From: Apostichopus japonicus
Lineage: Eukaryota; Echinodermata; Holothuroidea; Aspidochirotida; Stichopodidae
Assembly: GCF_037975245.1 (NCBI RefSeq)
Contig: NC_092564.1
Location: forward strand, 11,804,484-11,868,483
Direction of reading: 5' to 3'
DNA length: 64,000 nt
Shown here: piece after piece, positions 37,601-48,485 of the stretch
How the letters are laid out: every line of letters begins with the position of its first letter
Numbering within the stretch: position 1 is the stretch's first letter
Notes under the pieces: model-generated
Databases searched by the model: none
Told to the model about the DNA's origin: nothing
What the model saw: the letters and a program-made list of their open reading frames with translations, nothing else
Translations under genes and position numbers: made by a program

Positions 37601-40080
37601 ATTGCCATAAATTTTCTTTCCGATCCAGTTCTTCTCTACAGTGTTGTTTTAACCCGCAGTTTGTCTATTTCCTGTTTATGATTTATTTACTCTTATTTCG
37701 GTCAATTTTAGTTTTGTCACCTTCAGTGGATGTGGCAGAGGGTCTGGGAGGTTGATGGTATCAGCAACAAACTCTCTGTCGTCTTTAAAGGACCTGGCTG
37801 GGATCAAGGGAAGCCAAGGACGGGGTTAATCCAAGACATTCCTGACGTAAGTCTGTAGACACTGTAAACCATTCTGTGATTCAGTACAACTGATGTGAGT
37901 CGTAGATCTAGGCTGGCTCAAGAGATACAATCACAAAGCAAATTGTCTTATTTTGTACATAGATTACTGTGTATTTAAGAAAAGTAATGGAGAAAATGGC
38001 CATTGAATTTCTGTCGTACCCCACATAATTCATCAATTAGGAAGATATGTTTATCCTGATCACTGCAGCAGACATGTGGAGAAGTTTCTTATGAATCTCC
38101 TCAGTGATTTCACTGTGTGAACTGTTCACATGAAATCATGGGGAGAGTTTATTCCTGTACCCCCCCCCCATCCCCCCTCCTTCCATCATTTGTATAACCT
38201 GAGCCTGAGAGTTACCATACCTGTAGATTTCAACTGACATGTCCTCTTCTTTCTGTTGTATGTGAGTGTACAGTGAAGTTTAGAAAACTTTTAAAAATGT
38301 ATGGAATTTTATCCAGTTTTGACAAAGTTGTAATAAATACTGTGATATTTCCATCTAGCTGCTCATATTTCAGCACAGAAAAGGCAAATTGTTAATAGTA
38401 ACAAGTTAATGAACCAATTCAAATCTTACATTAAGATTTAACTTTGTTATTTTAAATCTGGTAATATTGTAGGTACCTCAAAATATCATATTTTTCCCCA
38501 ACAAAGGATAGGGGGGAACTCCTCAACTGAAACTTTATCACAGAGGGTGAGAACTTGTCCTCCTGTCTTATGATGAGATATATACTAAATGCTATAATGG
38601 ACAGTAAAATATACCTGGGAAAATATTTGGGTAAATTGGAAATGTAACAGCATTGTTTTTAATTCTAATATGCAACCATTTACCTTTCTTAAGTCCGATA
38701 TTTAGTTTGTTTCATGATAACACAGTTCTTGCTTTGAAGGACTTGACAGCATTTCAATATCAATTTTAGTTGGAACTAAAGACACATTTTCGAACAAAAG
38801 GCAGCTTGTTTTTTTGAAAGACAGTGTGGTTTTACGCTTGGTAGCTCATATCTTATGTTTTTTGTCTTCTCTCTGATAGATACACCATCCTCAACCAAAG
38901 TATGACCCTAAACTACCTCTGTGGGGGTCGGTCTACATCTGTGCTCACTTTTTAATCAATTTCCTGGTGTTTCATTTCTACTCAGAGGGAAGTGGGGTAA
39001 GTAGAAACCATTGAGCCCTGTTTAAATTATGAGGAACTTCCAGGCGATCTGAAAACTGCCAATTTTAGCGGTTGGTCGGTCAAGAACAGTAAATAGGGTC
39101 ACCGTCTTCTCTCCCCTGCTCTCAGACCACCCCATCACATCCCAACTGAAAGTAGAAATGTCCCACAAGTAAAACCTTTGAAGAAATTGAGCTTCTGCTA
39201 TCTTGATCCTATACAGGAGATTTTTTTGTTTTATTTTCTTCCTTATCACGTCAGAATCTGAATCAGCTATCAGCACTGCTGGGCATGGTTTACATGATTT
39301 ATTCATTCACATGTGTAGGAGCTATTTGTGATTTGAAGTAAGTAAAGCCTTTATTTTATTTTATTTTATTTTATGTTATTTTATTTTACACTATTATTAT
39401 AATTTTTTTTGTGGAAATTTTAGTATAGAAATATGGTTCAAAGATGAGCTGTTGGTCGGTGTCATGGAATATAATGTCTTGCAACAACGTTCTATTTAGT
39501 ATGGTTCACTACCCAAAAGTGGTCTGAGAATTTGCTTTTAATGGTGAATAGTGCAATGTTTTTCCCCTACTGTACATGCAGTTATTAGAACTTGCCAGGG
39601 GAGATGGATTAAATACTTTTGTAACATCAAGTACTTTGAGCAGCCATTATGAGGTGTAGAGGTATGTCTAGTGCATCAGTCTTCATGGATGGTTGCGGAC
39701 TACTGTCTTAAAATATGGACTTCTTGTAATTCATGCTACCTTTACAAAAACGAAAGCAGTTAAAAAGGTTGCAAAAGTGGTCGAATGAAACATCCTTTTT
39801 GCACCCAGCTTACATATGAATGATGAACCAGAGGTTGTATTGTATGATGCTTTAATTATCATATCTGTTTCCTGACAGGTGGTATGCACCTCTTCTGGAG
39901 AGCGCTAGATGCTTAGTAGTATTAGCTACGTTGACTGTCTTTGACGATTCCATGGTTGCGTTCACCAAGTTAGACTCGGTCATTTTCACAGCTGTGAGAG
40001 CAGTGTTTCTGTTATCGGCCTTCATGTGGTTACCACAGTGTATTCAACGATTTGCCAACGGTAAAAGTAAACGAGAGTAA
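27771..40080 (+). CDS. AGMO: Alkylglycerol monooxygenase, complete, 12 exons
   Basis: Exons: 27771-27887, 29463-29593, 31509-31660, 32123-32226, 34051-34146, 35054-35120, 35906-35971, 36898-36983, 37712-37846, 38880-38996, 39255-39337 and 39879-40080 (TAA). All borders are GT/AG, all phases agree, and the sum is 1356 nt, or 451 residues; human AGMO is 445. The enzyme cleaves ether bonds of alkylglycerols in the ER membrane using tetrahydrobiopterin, oxygen and iron. It belongs to the fatty-acid hydroxylase superfamily. The three histidine boxes that hold the di-iron centre are intact: FHRMAHE (across exons 3 and 4), [12 protein letters not shown] (exon 4) and [20 protein letters not shown] (exons 6 and 7). 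Other family blocks are visible, such as [11 protein letters not shown] near the N-terminus, [16 protein letters not shown] and VFKGPGW. Hydrophobic segments lie in exons 2, 3, 5, 10, 11 and 12. An acceptor-like ACAATAG sits just upstream of the start codon, so a 5' non-coding exon is likely. Confidence 0.96.
28224..28413 (+). mobile_element. tRNA-derived SINE with ACAT tail, copy 1 (AGMO intron 1)
   Basis: The block starts near an ATAAGGTCCCCTGTTCGAGTC stretch, which resembles a tRNA anticodon stem followed by a T-loop/B box. It continues through a body ending CTTCCCGAGTTCCTGCTTGC and AGGAGGATCTAA. The same sequence recurs at 49161-49385 with the same kind of tail, which defines it as a mobile family. 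The 5' tRNA half with the A box is not clear in this copy. Confidence 0.75.
28414..28696. repeat. (ACAT)n microsatellite, about 70 units without interruption
   Basis: A 283 bp perfect tetranucleotide array begins exactly where the SINE body ends. It generates open frames on both strands (YVCM and IHTY repeats) that are not genes. The array lies in AGMO intron 1 and should be highly length-variable. Confidence 0.97.
30289..30675 (+). mobile_element. tRNA-derived SINE with ATT tail, copy 1 (AGMO intron 2)
   Basis: The 5' part is tRNA-like. It has an A box (TGGTCAAGTGG at 30300) and a perfect B box (GGTTCGAGCCC at 30344-30354). A conserved body follows (GTTGTGTCCTTGG, GGGCAAGGCACTTTATCTCC, CTCTTCACCCAGGTGTATAA) and the element ends GCGCTATATAAGAACTG plus a TTA-repeat tail. 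A second copy with the same order of blocks is at 60170-60494, so this is a SINE and not a functional tRNA gene. Confidence 0.88.
32782..32870. repeat. Long hairpin: 39 bp arms, 11 nt loop (AGMO intron 4)
   Basis: Left arm 32782-32820 and right arm 32832-32870 are inverted copies matching at 34 of 39 positions. A perfect 21 bp block sits next to the loop. One of the mismatches would be a G-U pair in RNA. The size and shape are those of a microRNA-precursor-like or fold-back element. Nothing shows it is processed. Confidence 0.85.
34203..34576 (+). repeat. About 65 bp tandem repeat, 5-6 diverged units (AGMO intron 5)
   Basis: Units share GGTGGATTAGACTGGGGTAT, ATGGCTACCGGATTATTGAT and CAACTGGCTGTGCCTGAATC blocks in fixed order. 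Copies differ by substitutions and small deletions, so the array is older than the coding repeat in DAZAP2. Confidence 0.88.
36127..36319 (+). repeat. 13 bp minisatellite carrying an E-box in each unit (AGMO intron 7)
   Basis: The unit is about AACCACCTGACTA. I count 11 exact CACCTG words and two CACTTG variants, all CANNTG E-boxes at near-regular 13 bp spacing. CACCTG is the preferred site of Snail/ZEB-type zinc fingers and some bHLH dimers. Confidence 0.92.
37247..37330 (-). mobile_element. Fragment of a SINE/LINE 3' end with ATT tail (AGMO intron 8)
   Basis: Read on the minus strand, the piece ends in GCGCATTATAAGTC followed by a TTATTATTATTA tail. This has the same architecture as the 3' ends of the SINEs at 30289 and 60170. 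The 5' tRNA-like part is not seen. Confidence 0.5.
39350..39388. repeat. (TTTTA)n simple repeat (AGMO intron 11)
   Basis: About seven TTTTA units with one substitution, directly after the exon 11 donor region. Confidence 0.85.
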
Positions 40081-40256
40081 AGTTTCTTCTTAGTCAAAGG
40101 AAAATATTTAGAAATCATTTCAGCCTTTATTTGGTTGATGCCTTTATTCTTCCGTCTTAATGGAATTACAAAAGTACCAAGAAATATGACCAGACTCTCT
40201 CCACTAATCACATAAAGAAACATTAGCCAATTGAGAAATATGAACTTAATTGATGG

Positions 40257-40574
40257 GTTGTAGAAGAGGGTTGTAGAGGGGTAGTAGAGGGTTGTAGAGG
40301 GGTAGTAGATGGTAGAAGGGGGTTGTAGAGGGGTTGTAGAGGGGTAGTAGAGGGTTGTAGAGGGTTAGCAGAGGGTTGTAGAGGGGTAGTAGGGGGTTGT
40401 AGAGGGTTGTAGAGGGGTAGTAGAGGACTAGAGGGGTAGTAGAGGGCTGTAGAGGGGTAGTAGAGGGTTGTAGAGGGGTAGTAGAGGACTAGAGGGGTAG
40501 TAGAGGGTTGTAGAGGGGTAGTAGAGGGTTGTAGAGGGGTAGTAAGGGGTTGTAGAGGGGTAGTAGAGGGTTGG
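40257..40574 (+). repeat. G-rich minisatellite just downstream of the AGMO stop codon
   Basis: The unit is about 21 bp, GGGTTGTAGAGGGGTAGTAGA with variants, repeated about 15 times. On the AGMO sense strand, runs of three to four G are separated by seven-base spacers (TTGTAGA, TAGTAGA), which meets the common G-quadruplex pattern of G3+ with loops of up to seven. The minus-strand Thr/Pro/Leu/Gln open frame across it is an artefact of the repeat. Confidence 0.93.
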
Positions 40575-40683
40575 ATCTTAGAGTCAGATGCAAAGATGCA
40601 TATGATGCTATTAGGACAGGAGTCATTACAGACTGAAAATGGCAGCATATTCATTTCACTCTGTTAGCAATTATTGGATGAGG

Positions 40684-41000
40684 GCTTGGTGGTCAGTCTG
40701 GAAGGGTTTCTACCAGTTATTGTTTGGTGGTTGCTTGGGGTCAGTTATGATGGGTACACCATTAATTGATTGGTGGGTGCAATGGGTCGGTCTTGCAGGG
40801 TACTATATCAGGGTTCAGTCTTGATGGATGGTACCAGTTATTGTTTGGTAGTTGCATGGGGTCAGTCTTGAATGGTACACCATTGATTGGTGGGTGCAAT
40901 GGGTCAGTCCTGAAGGGTACTAAATCCTGGGGTCAGTCTTGATGGATGGTACCAGTAATTGCTTGGTGGATGCATGGGGTCAGTCTTGCAGGGTACATTA
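40684..41000 (+). repeat. About 120 bp tandem repeat, just under three units
   Basis: The word TACCAGTTATTG-TTGGT recurs at 40711, 40832 and 40950. GGGTCAGTCTTG-type and GGTGGGTGCAATGGGTC blocks lie between in constant order. It sits between the G-rich array and a hAT MITE. Confidence 0.85.
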
Positions 41001-41024
41001 CATGTACTGTCTGTTGTGTTAAGA

Positions 41025-41426
41025 CAGGGTTGTCCAACCTACGGCCCGCGGGCCACAGTCCGGCCCGCCGCAGGGTTGCGTCCGGCCCGCCAGAGATGCT
41101 CTACGGTGAGAAATTTTAGTGAGCAGATTTATTGATAACAATTTGAAGCTATATAATCAATCATTCGAGCCTTCTGGGTCCAAAAAAACTGCATACAGGT
41201 CAGTTTGTGTGACACTCTCAGCGGAGGGGGGGGGGGCAGCTGGACTTTATTCATCTGTTTTATCAGGAAGGAAAATAAATCAGTGCGCTCCGCGCGCAGT
41301 GCTCACATTTTGTTGCCCTGGGCTTCGGGCAAAAAATAGAAAAATCGAGCGTAGGGTTCATGCGGCCCCCTCCTTCATCATAATCATTCCATGTGGCCCT
41401 CCTCTGCAAAAGGTTGGACAACCCTG
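41025..41426. mobile_element. Non-autonomous hAT element with 16 bp inverted ends
   Basis: The ends are CAGGGTTGTCCAACCT and its exact reverse complement. Flanking octamers TGTTAAGA (41017-41024) and TGTAAAGA (41427-41434) match at seven of eight positions, as expected of an aged hAT target duplication. Next to the left end is CGGCCCGCGGGCC, and CGGCCCGCC follows; similar GC-rich words occur in the element at 52262. At 402 bp it has no coding capacity. Confidence 0.87.
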
Positions 41427-41528
41427 TGTAAAGACATCTAATGATGGCACAGTGGGGCAAACTCCTTCCATTTTTGTATGTCATTGCTCACATATTTAAT
41501 CTTTTTTATGTGTATTAATGACTGTTTT

Positions 41529-41534
41529 AATAAA
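41529..41534 (+). terminator. Candidate polyadenylation signal for AGMO
   Basis: AATAAA about 1.45 kb after the AGMO stop codon. Using it would place the G-rich minisatellite and the hAT MITE in the 3' UTR. Alternatives are at 43200-43205 and 43439-43444. Confidence 0.35.
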
Positions 41535-43438
41535 TGATGAACTTAAACCTTTGCAGTTGTGATGTAATATATTTGAAATAAAATAATCCCATTTGCTGGA
41601 TCAAATTAATACATATATATATACAGATATCTTTATATTTTTATGATTCATATATATGCAAAATTTTAACTTTTGAAATTTAAATTTTTTTTTAAAGTAT
41701 TTATCAGTTATAATTATGAACCATTACCTTAATTCATACAACCAAAGTTATTAAAGCAGCTGATGAAATGTTTCTAAGGAAAAGCATTAGATTTGCATTT
41801 TGTGTTACAATTTTTGTCAAATTTGTAAGACCTTGTTGTCTGAGGACCAACCGCAAAAACAAAATCCTTATAAATGTGATTAAGCACTGAATCATATGTT
41901 ACACTCTGCAAAGATGAATGTGTTAAATAACAAAAGTTAAGTTTATATTTGTAATGTAGTGTTTGTGTAATTTCAGTATTTGTTAGTTCCTCCAGTGTAT
42001 CACCAATAGTAATCTCTCTGTGTGAGCTGTGGATGCTAAATGAAACTATGATATTTTAAAGACATTTGAAAACAGACTCTTCTGAGCTTTCAATTTTTTG
42101 TTGGCATCAATTGCCAATGCATCTAATTTTTGCATCCATTCTTCATGGGTGAAAGTGTCTGTGATAAAAAAAAAAAAATCAATTTTATACTGGTATCATT
42201 ATTCTATCATTAGACATAACAGAATACGTTATAGTAGCCTTGTGAAGTGCTTCAGGCTTCTCTAAAACTTTGGATATATATATGGATTAGTCAGCAATTG
42301 CTAAATTTCACCTGCTTGAGCTGATATCAGGAAATTACCAATGTCGAGAAGACATTTATTGAGCAGATCCTTCTCTATACAGGTAACATCTATCAATGCA
42401 TGTTTGCATACATGGTATACCATAGACAAACACCAACAAAGACAAAACGTAATAGTTCTTTTATCAACTACATTATAGAAAAACATTTGACTGTAGACAT
42501 TTTAACAGTGTTGTTACATGGTAAAGCCATAGTTTTATGTGTATGTATATGTGTGTCTTTTTTATGTGTGTGTATTTAGTCTGTGTGTGCGTATGCATTT
42601 ATTTATGTGTGTACAGTGTATGTATATACATGATAAAGTCCTGTGATGTCTACTACTCCCCTATGAAAAGTAGTAAGGTTTTAGTTTTTATCTCTGCATG
42701 AGTGTGTTGTCAAAACTGTGTCAATTGTTGCATTTCATCATTGTTTTTGTGGTATTTTTGTTCATTTTTTCATATTTGTATCAGTGTATCTCTCTGTGTG
42801 TCTGTATTGTAAAAGATATCAGTGTTATTTTGTTTGTCATTGTTTGCAACACTTGCAGTGTATGTGATCATGTTCTGTCTGCGTGTTTGTGTGTGTGTTT
42901 TCTGAAGACTTCATATCAATATAATCCTTTTGTTATTCTTGTGTCACTTGGGCTGCATGAGCAGTGTGTGTGTGTGCATGTGTGCTGTGAACATTCTGTC
43001 TGATTTGGACTTTTATTATTTTTCTTACATTTTTCTAAATTTTGATTTGCCATGAACTTAAGTTTTTTTCATAGTGTGTATCTAATTGTAGTGCAATTTT
43101 ACATTTCGTAATGTGTTATTTCTAATTCCATTTTAATTCTATAGTAATTCATAAAGTGTACTTCAAATTTTACTCAGGTGCTATATTATTATCATTATTA
43201 ATAAAGTTTAAGAACAACACAATAGTGCATCATGGTTTATAAGCTTCTGATGTTATATGGCTTGCAGCTGTTTTATGATTTAATAATTGGTTTATAGGCC
43301 AAGACTGGATTAATGGAAACGTAACTATTGTATAAGTGAGAAACTTATGAGAAACAAAGGTACTGGTAGTACTTCAAACATGGTTGAGGTTACAAGTTAT
43401 ATTTAATTGCAGAAATGTGTTTAATTCCAGTACTATGC

Positions 43439-43444
43439 AATAAA
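43439..43444 (+). terminator. Alternative downstream polyadenylation signal
   Basis: AATAAA in a sequence context (GCAATAAAGAG) similar to many animal poly(A) sites. It implies a 3.4 kb AGMO 3' UTR if used. Confidence 0.25.
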
Positions 43445-43589
43445 GAGAAATCATCCTAAAAGTATTTGTGTTCTCCTTCCTTTTATCATAAAAATGTGTT
43501 TATCATTTCTCAATTCTAATAAACTGCATTTCGTTTTCAGAGTAAAGTGTGGTTCCACTTTTGCACATGCTGTTTCTAATTTTATTTCA

Positions 43590-43705
<116 letters not shown>

Positions 43706-44352
43706 TTGCCAAGTATGACCTTAGGAACAAAATGGAACAGACAAATATCTGTGATATCCTGTTTGGCTGTGAAAGCAGCACAACTTGAAGTCACCTGTCA
43801 TCATTTACCAGACGATATATTCAGCTGTTAAAGTAGCCTGTTGTCCTATATATGAAAATATCATCCCACTCTTTATATGCAAATAAGCCTTATGAAAGTG
43901 GTTAGCTAATAGTGTTGTTGAATTGAATGGACTTGCTGCAGGATCACCAGTATCACCTTCAAATATATTTAATATCTTAAAAGTTACTATATTTTCTTTA
44001 AAAAAAAACAGTACTTTCTTTCAGCTCTTGAATCGCTAATGTCATCCCAGACATCGTATATATCGATAGACAATACATTGGGACTCGTTGCCATGGTGAA
44101 GTGTTTTGGCAATAGTCGCTTGTTGAAGTTTAAACCCGATTCGGGAGTGATTATTGCTTGGCTATTTACTTTGTAATTGGGGGCAGCTTGGTAGTGGGTC
44201 CTTACTTGTACACGACGGTATACTACCATATCATCTTATCTCAACTCGTATAGGGCCTACTATAGCGCTGCTGGATATGTACTCGTGGTTATGGGCATAG
44301 TTGGAATCTAATAGCACTGATCTTATACCCAGCTCGTACTCGGGCCTACGAA

Positions 44353-44382
44353 TACGAGGCTCTATAATTATAGAGCCTCGTA
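44353..44382. repeat. 30 bp perfect palindrome
   Basis: The half-site TACGAGGCTCTATAA is followed directly by its exact reverse complement, with no spacer. The flanking 150 bp repeat related words such as GTACTCG, CTACGAATACGAGG and ACTCGTAT. Confidence 0.95.
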
Positions 44383-46374
44383 CTCGTTCTCTTACTCATA
44401 TAACTGAGGGAAATTCGACGTGTACTCGTATGCTCACTGTGGTGTCGTTTACCCTAACACATATTGGCATATATAGCCTAATCCTGCACGTTTGCCTTTG
44501 ATATATCAGCTGGAGTACTCTGTCAATATAGGTACTCGGTACATAGGCCTACAAGCTAGCTAAGTATCTACCTGCTCAGGTATTCGTAAACCTGAACTCC
44601 GGCATTAGCCATTAGTATAATTAATGTATGTTGTTTATTTGTGCTTATGTATTCACATTGCATGCCCCGCTTTAATTTATGATATATCTGAGGTTATATA
44701 TATCTGCTATGCAAGTCTCTCTTTTAACGGAGGTTTCTAATTAAGAAACATTATACGACTTCCTTCGTTGCGAAGTAGCATTCCTATATATGAATTGTTA
44801 TGATTTAAACATGGATGATGTAATTGGGAAGTTACGAGTCGACTGCATACAATTTAGTCGGTTAGTGACAGGTCTTTTTTTTTTCTTTCTTCTTTTTGGA
44901 AAGCCTTCATTACGCATGGTAACGAATGTTCCATTTCCGTTGAAATGTTACTCTTGACATTAATTTTAGATCATGGACTGTTTGGTGATTTTGGTTATCG
45001 GCGTGATTGGGGTTTAGCGTGTTCCATTGTGTTATTGAGGTCATCTGCCTAAAGTTGCCCGATAGAACTGTATTCGCGACTGATTTCTTGTAGTAACCAT
45101 TCTGAACGGCGTTATAAGATGACGGTGATTGAAGACCGAGAAGAACTAGTAAGTAAAACGTTAAAAACATATCTTAATGAGTATTTTCAGATTATTTTGT
45201 AGCAAGCGTTCTGCAATGGTATTGCAATACATTAGGATCGGTGGTAGTTTTATATAACGGTATGTAAAATAGTGGATTTGTAGCCAAAAATGTCATTTAA
45301 ACTTGTATAATGGGTTGAGCTGTTGCTATAGTTACTGCAGACCGAATCATGACTCGGTCTAGCCAATGCACTTAAAGGGAAAGTTCCAACTATATCATAT
45401 ATAGGCCTATCGGAATCATTGTAGCGAAGAAGGCGACATTTACACTAGCAATATCACACCTATTTACTATGGCTTGTTACCAAAGAATATAATTATTTAC
45501 ACATCAACCGGACTTTCTCTTGCTTCTCATATTTCTCATCCCAATGAAATATGTATCATAATTTTCACACTATAACTGTAATGGAATTTAGGAAAATGTC
45601 TTAATATATAATTTAGGAGATGTTTGGCCACCTCAAGTGTTTTGGTATTCTGACATGTACGAAACATTTTTTTCCTACAAGTTGTTGTGTTAACGAACCC
45701 AATTTTATCCTACCGTTGCTGACCTATAGACTAGATAAAATTGCCCATATGCCTAACCAGGTTTGTTCGAGTTGTCTCATAATCATAAACGTGACGAAAG
45801 TCGAACGTTACTTTTAAGGCCTATCTATGCTGAAACTGGTGGAAGAGACTACACAACTTGAGGTCAACAGCCGATCCAGGCACAGCTCGTGAATTCACTG
45901 CCAAACTAACACCATTTTACACAATTAATTCGCAATGAGAGTGGTCATTGATAAAAATCTTACTACGCGACGGTTCATTTTCGTAATCGGCGACTGGTCA
46001 TTTCCCCAACGTAACTACATCCAAACATGAAATTTTTATTTGGCACTGAATCTCGAAAATTGCAAAATACCACGGAAAACTTCAACAACGGAAGCAAAAT
46101 ATAATACCTTGATTCACAACGATATCGTTCATTCCAATCATAACGTTATATGTACACTTTTGTGTACGGGCGCTAGGCATGTATATGCAACGACGTATTC
46201 AGTTAGAAACACAGTTAATCCAATGGCCGTTTGTTCGTCTGAATTCTGAATTCAGATTCTACATGTGCCGATAAGCTCATTTCCAATTGCCAACAGCCTC
46301 TCCTACTCTTATAAGGAGTAACGCACATGTTATCTAATAGGCTGGACGGTGGGAGGTACGATAGCTAATGAAAC

Positions 46375-46845
46375 AAGGTTTCCACAATTTGAACTCCAGT
46401 GACTCCAAATGACCTTTGACATCCACAAGAAACAACAGGCTTCTTGTACTTAACGTGTTACAACTACATACTAAATGTGATATTGGTCCAAGCAAGTTCC
46501 CTTCTTGGGATATCGTGTTAACAATGTTTTCACAATGTGACTCCTAGTAACCCCAAGTGACCTTTGACCTCCACCAAAAACAATAAGGATCTTGAACTCA
46601 ACGTTCACAACTACATACTATATATGAGACTGGTGCAGGCTTTCCTTCTTGAGATATCTATTTACAATGTTAACTAAACCCCTGGTGACCCCAGAGACCC
46701 TTGACCTCCACCAAAAACAATAGGGTTCTTCTACTCAATGTGGTACACCTACTCTAGTCAATGTGGTACACCTTCTCACCAAATATGAGATTGGTCCAAG
46801 CTTCCCTCCTTGAGATATCATGTTCCCCACAAACAAATCCGAACG
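46375..46845 (+). repeat. About 150 bp tandem repeat, three diverged units, with DR1-like sites
   Basis: Units begin near 46375, 46526 and 46670. Each has, in order, a TGACTCC-or-TGACCCC block, a TGACCTTTGACCT-like block, CCACCAAAAACAATA, a TACTCAA block, CAACTACATACTAAATATGA, TTGGTCCAAG and CTTCTTGAGATATC. Unit 2 has a perfect DR1 (46558-46570); units 1 and 3 differ at one and two positions. A diverged piece lies at 61560-61655, so the family is dispersed. Unit 3 also has an internal duplication of CAATGTGGTACACCT. Confidence 0.88.
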
Positions 46846-48485
46846 ACATTGTCAATCGCACCGACGGAAATGGTAAACTATACGCTCTCTGGTTGCACTG
46901 CCAGCCTGACCGTAACTGAGGCTCTAAAATAGCTATAGGGTCGACCCTGAACTAGGAATATTCTGGAGTGCACACCCGACATGGATTAGAAGTGTCAATT
47001 AAGGACTCGAATAGGATCATTATGGTTGCATGACTGCTGTAGTCCTTTGCCGAAACAGCACGTATTGTATATGCCTATTTAGGAAACAATCTTGTAAAGG
47101 CATAACAGTTTCTCCGGACCTATGGCAAGCCGTTGAAGTTACTTTTTTATTAAGTATTTAATGATGTCAGCAAATATTCAATGATATCATTAAACCAACT
47201 GATAATGTCAATAAATATGATACCTATAATAAATTTGATGATGATCTCATCGTTTATTGGTGCAGGATAATTGCTGATATCACTAATGGAACTTATTGAA
47301 ATGCACGAATTTAATTGTTGGTATTTTACATAGACGACATATTCAAGATATCATCAATTTAAATTAGGCCTATTTCAATATGTCGTGAACTCATTTACAG
47401 GTATCTTTACATAATATCAATGATATCAATACGTATGACGTATATATCAACTAATTCAGCCGTATTTATAAGAATAGCGACATGTGATTAAATATAGTTG
47501 AATTCGTGATATGTGCGTCATATTTGTATCATTAATGATACTTTAATGGTTTGAAAAATTCGAATTAAAGATATCACTAACTACTTGGTATTTATAATGA
47601 TATCAACAAAGAATTTTTGAAATAATATAATTATTTGGCCATCATAAAATTATTTAATGATATTAAAATCATTTTCAGAATGTAAATGAATACACATTTC
47701 ATATCACTAGTTCGGTTTATTTAAAGATATATATATATATATAATTTATTTTATTACTTTAGTGCACACGCGAGCTACGATATCCATTATCTACATAGCT
47801 GGCTTGTGAATGCCAGCGAAACGTACACTCTTCATAGCAATCTCAAATTCACAGGTTAGGTTGGCTCCGCAGAAAAAATCCAGACCCAGATTTGCAAAGA
47901 AAAAGACCATTCCCTCCAATGCTAATTATGCGCCATTGTAGGTGTAACTGAAGGCGAAACCACGCCTACCACACATATAAGGCTAAGGAATTTCATTGAC
48001 GTATAAATTGTAAGGAAGCTATGTAGTACTATATCTCAAAGTAGACAAATGCAATAGTTTTAGGAATTATACGATATTAGATATTACTACAACGTATATG
48101 AGTTTCCGTCCATTTACAGTTTATCAAGGGACTTCATAAACTACCTTTTTGTAAACATGTATGTGAGAACTACCTAAATGGAGTTTTTGTTTAGCCGTAC
48201 AACTTAAGTGTACATGTGCCTTACATGTGGTAACCGTCTGCTCTATTCATACCCGGTATTTTTTGTTCGTATGTATATAACGGAACGTTTTACTATAGCA
48301 TGTGTACTTGAAATACGCACTACACCTGCGCCTGGCGTGGGAATTTGGTGCATATGGTCGTTAGGCCGTTAGTTGCATACGACAAATCGTAACCCTTCAA
48401 GATCCGACTTCCAGCTGTTTCCCAGATCCTTGCCTGGATAGCTGTTGTTGATCTTGTTGAAATTAAGCAGATTAACTATCTCCAT

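Noticed and set aside
40223-40654. 143-codon minus-strand frame rich in Thr, Pro, Leu and Gln
   Set aside because: It runs across the G-rich minisatellite and has no splice context or flanking coding signal.
43987-44229. Minus-strand frame containing MATSPNVLSIDIYDVWDDISDS, considered as a first exon
   Set aside because: Its start looks protein-like, but there is no strong donor and no partner exon downstream on that strand.
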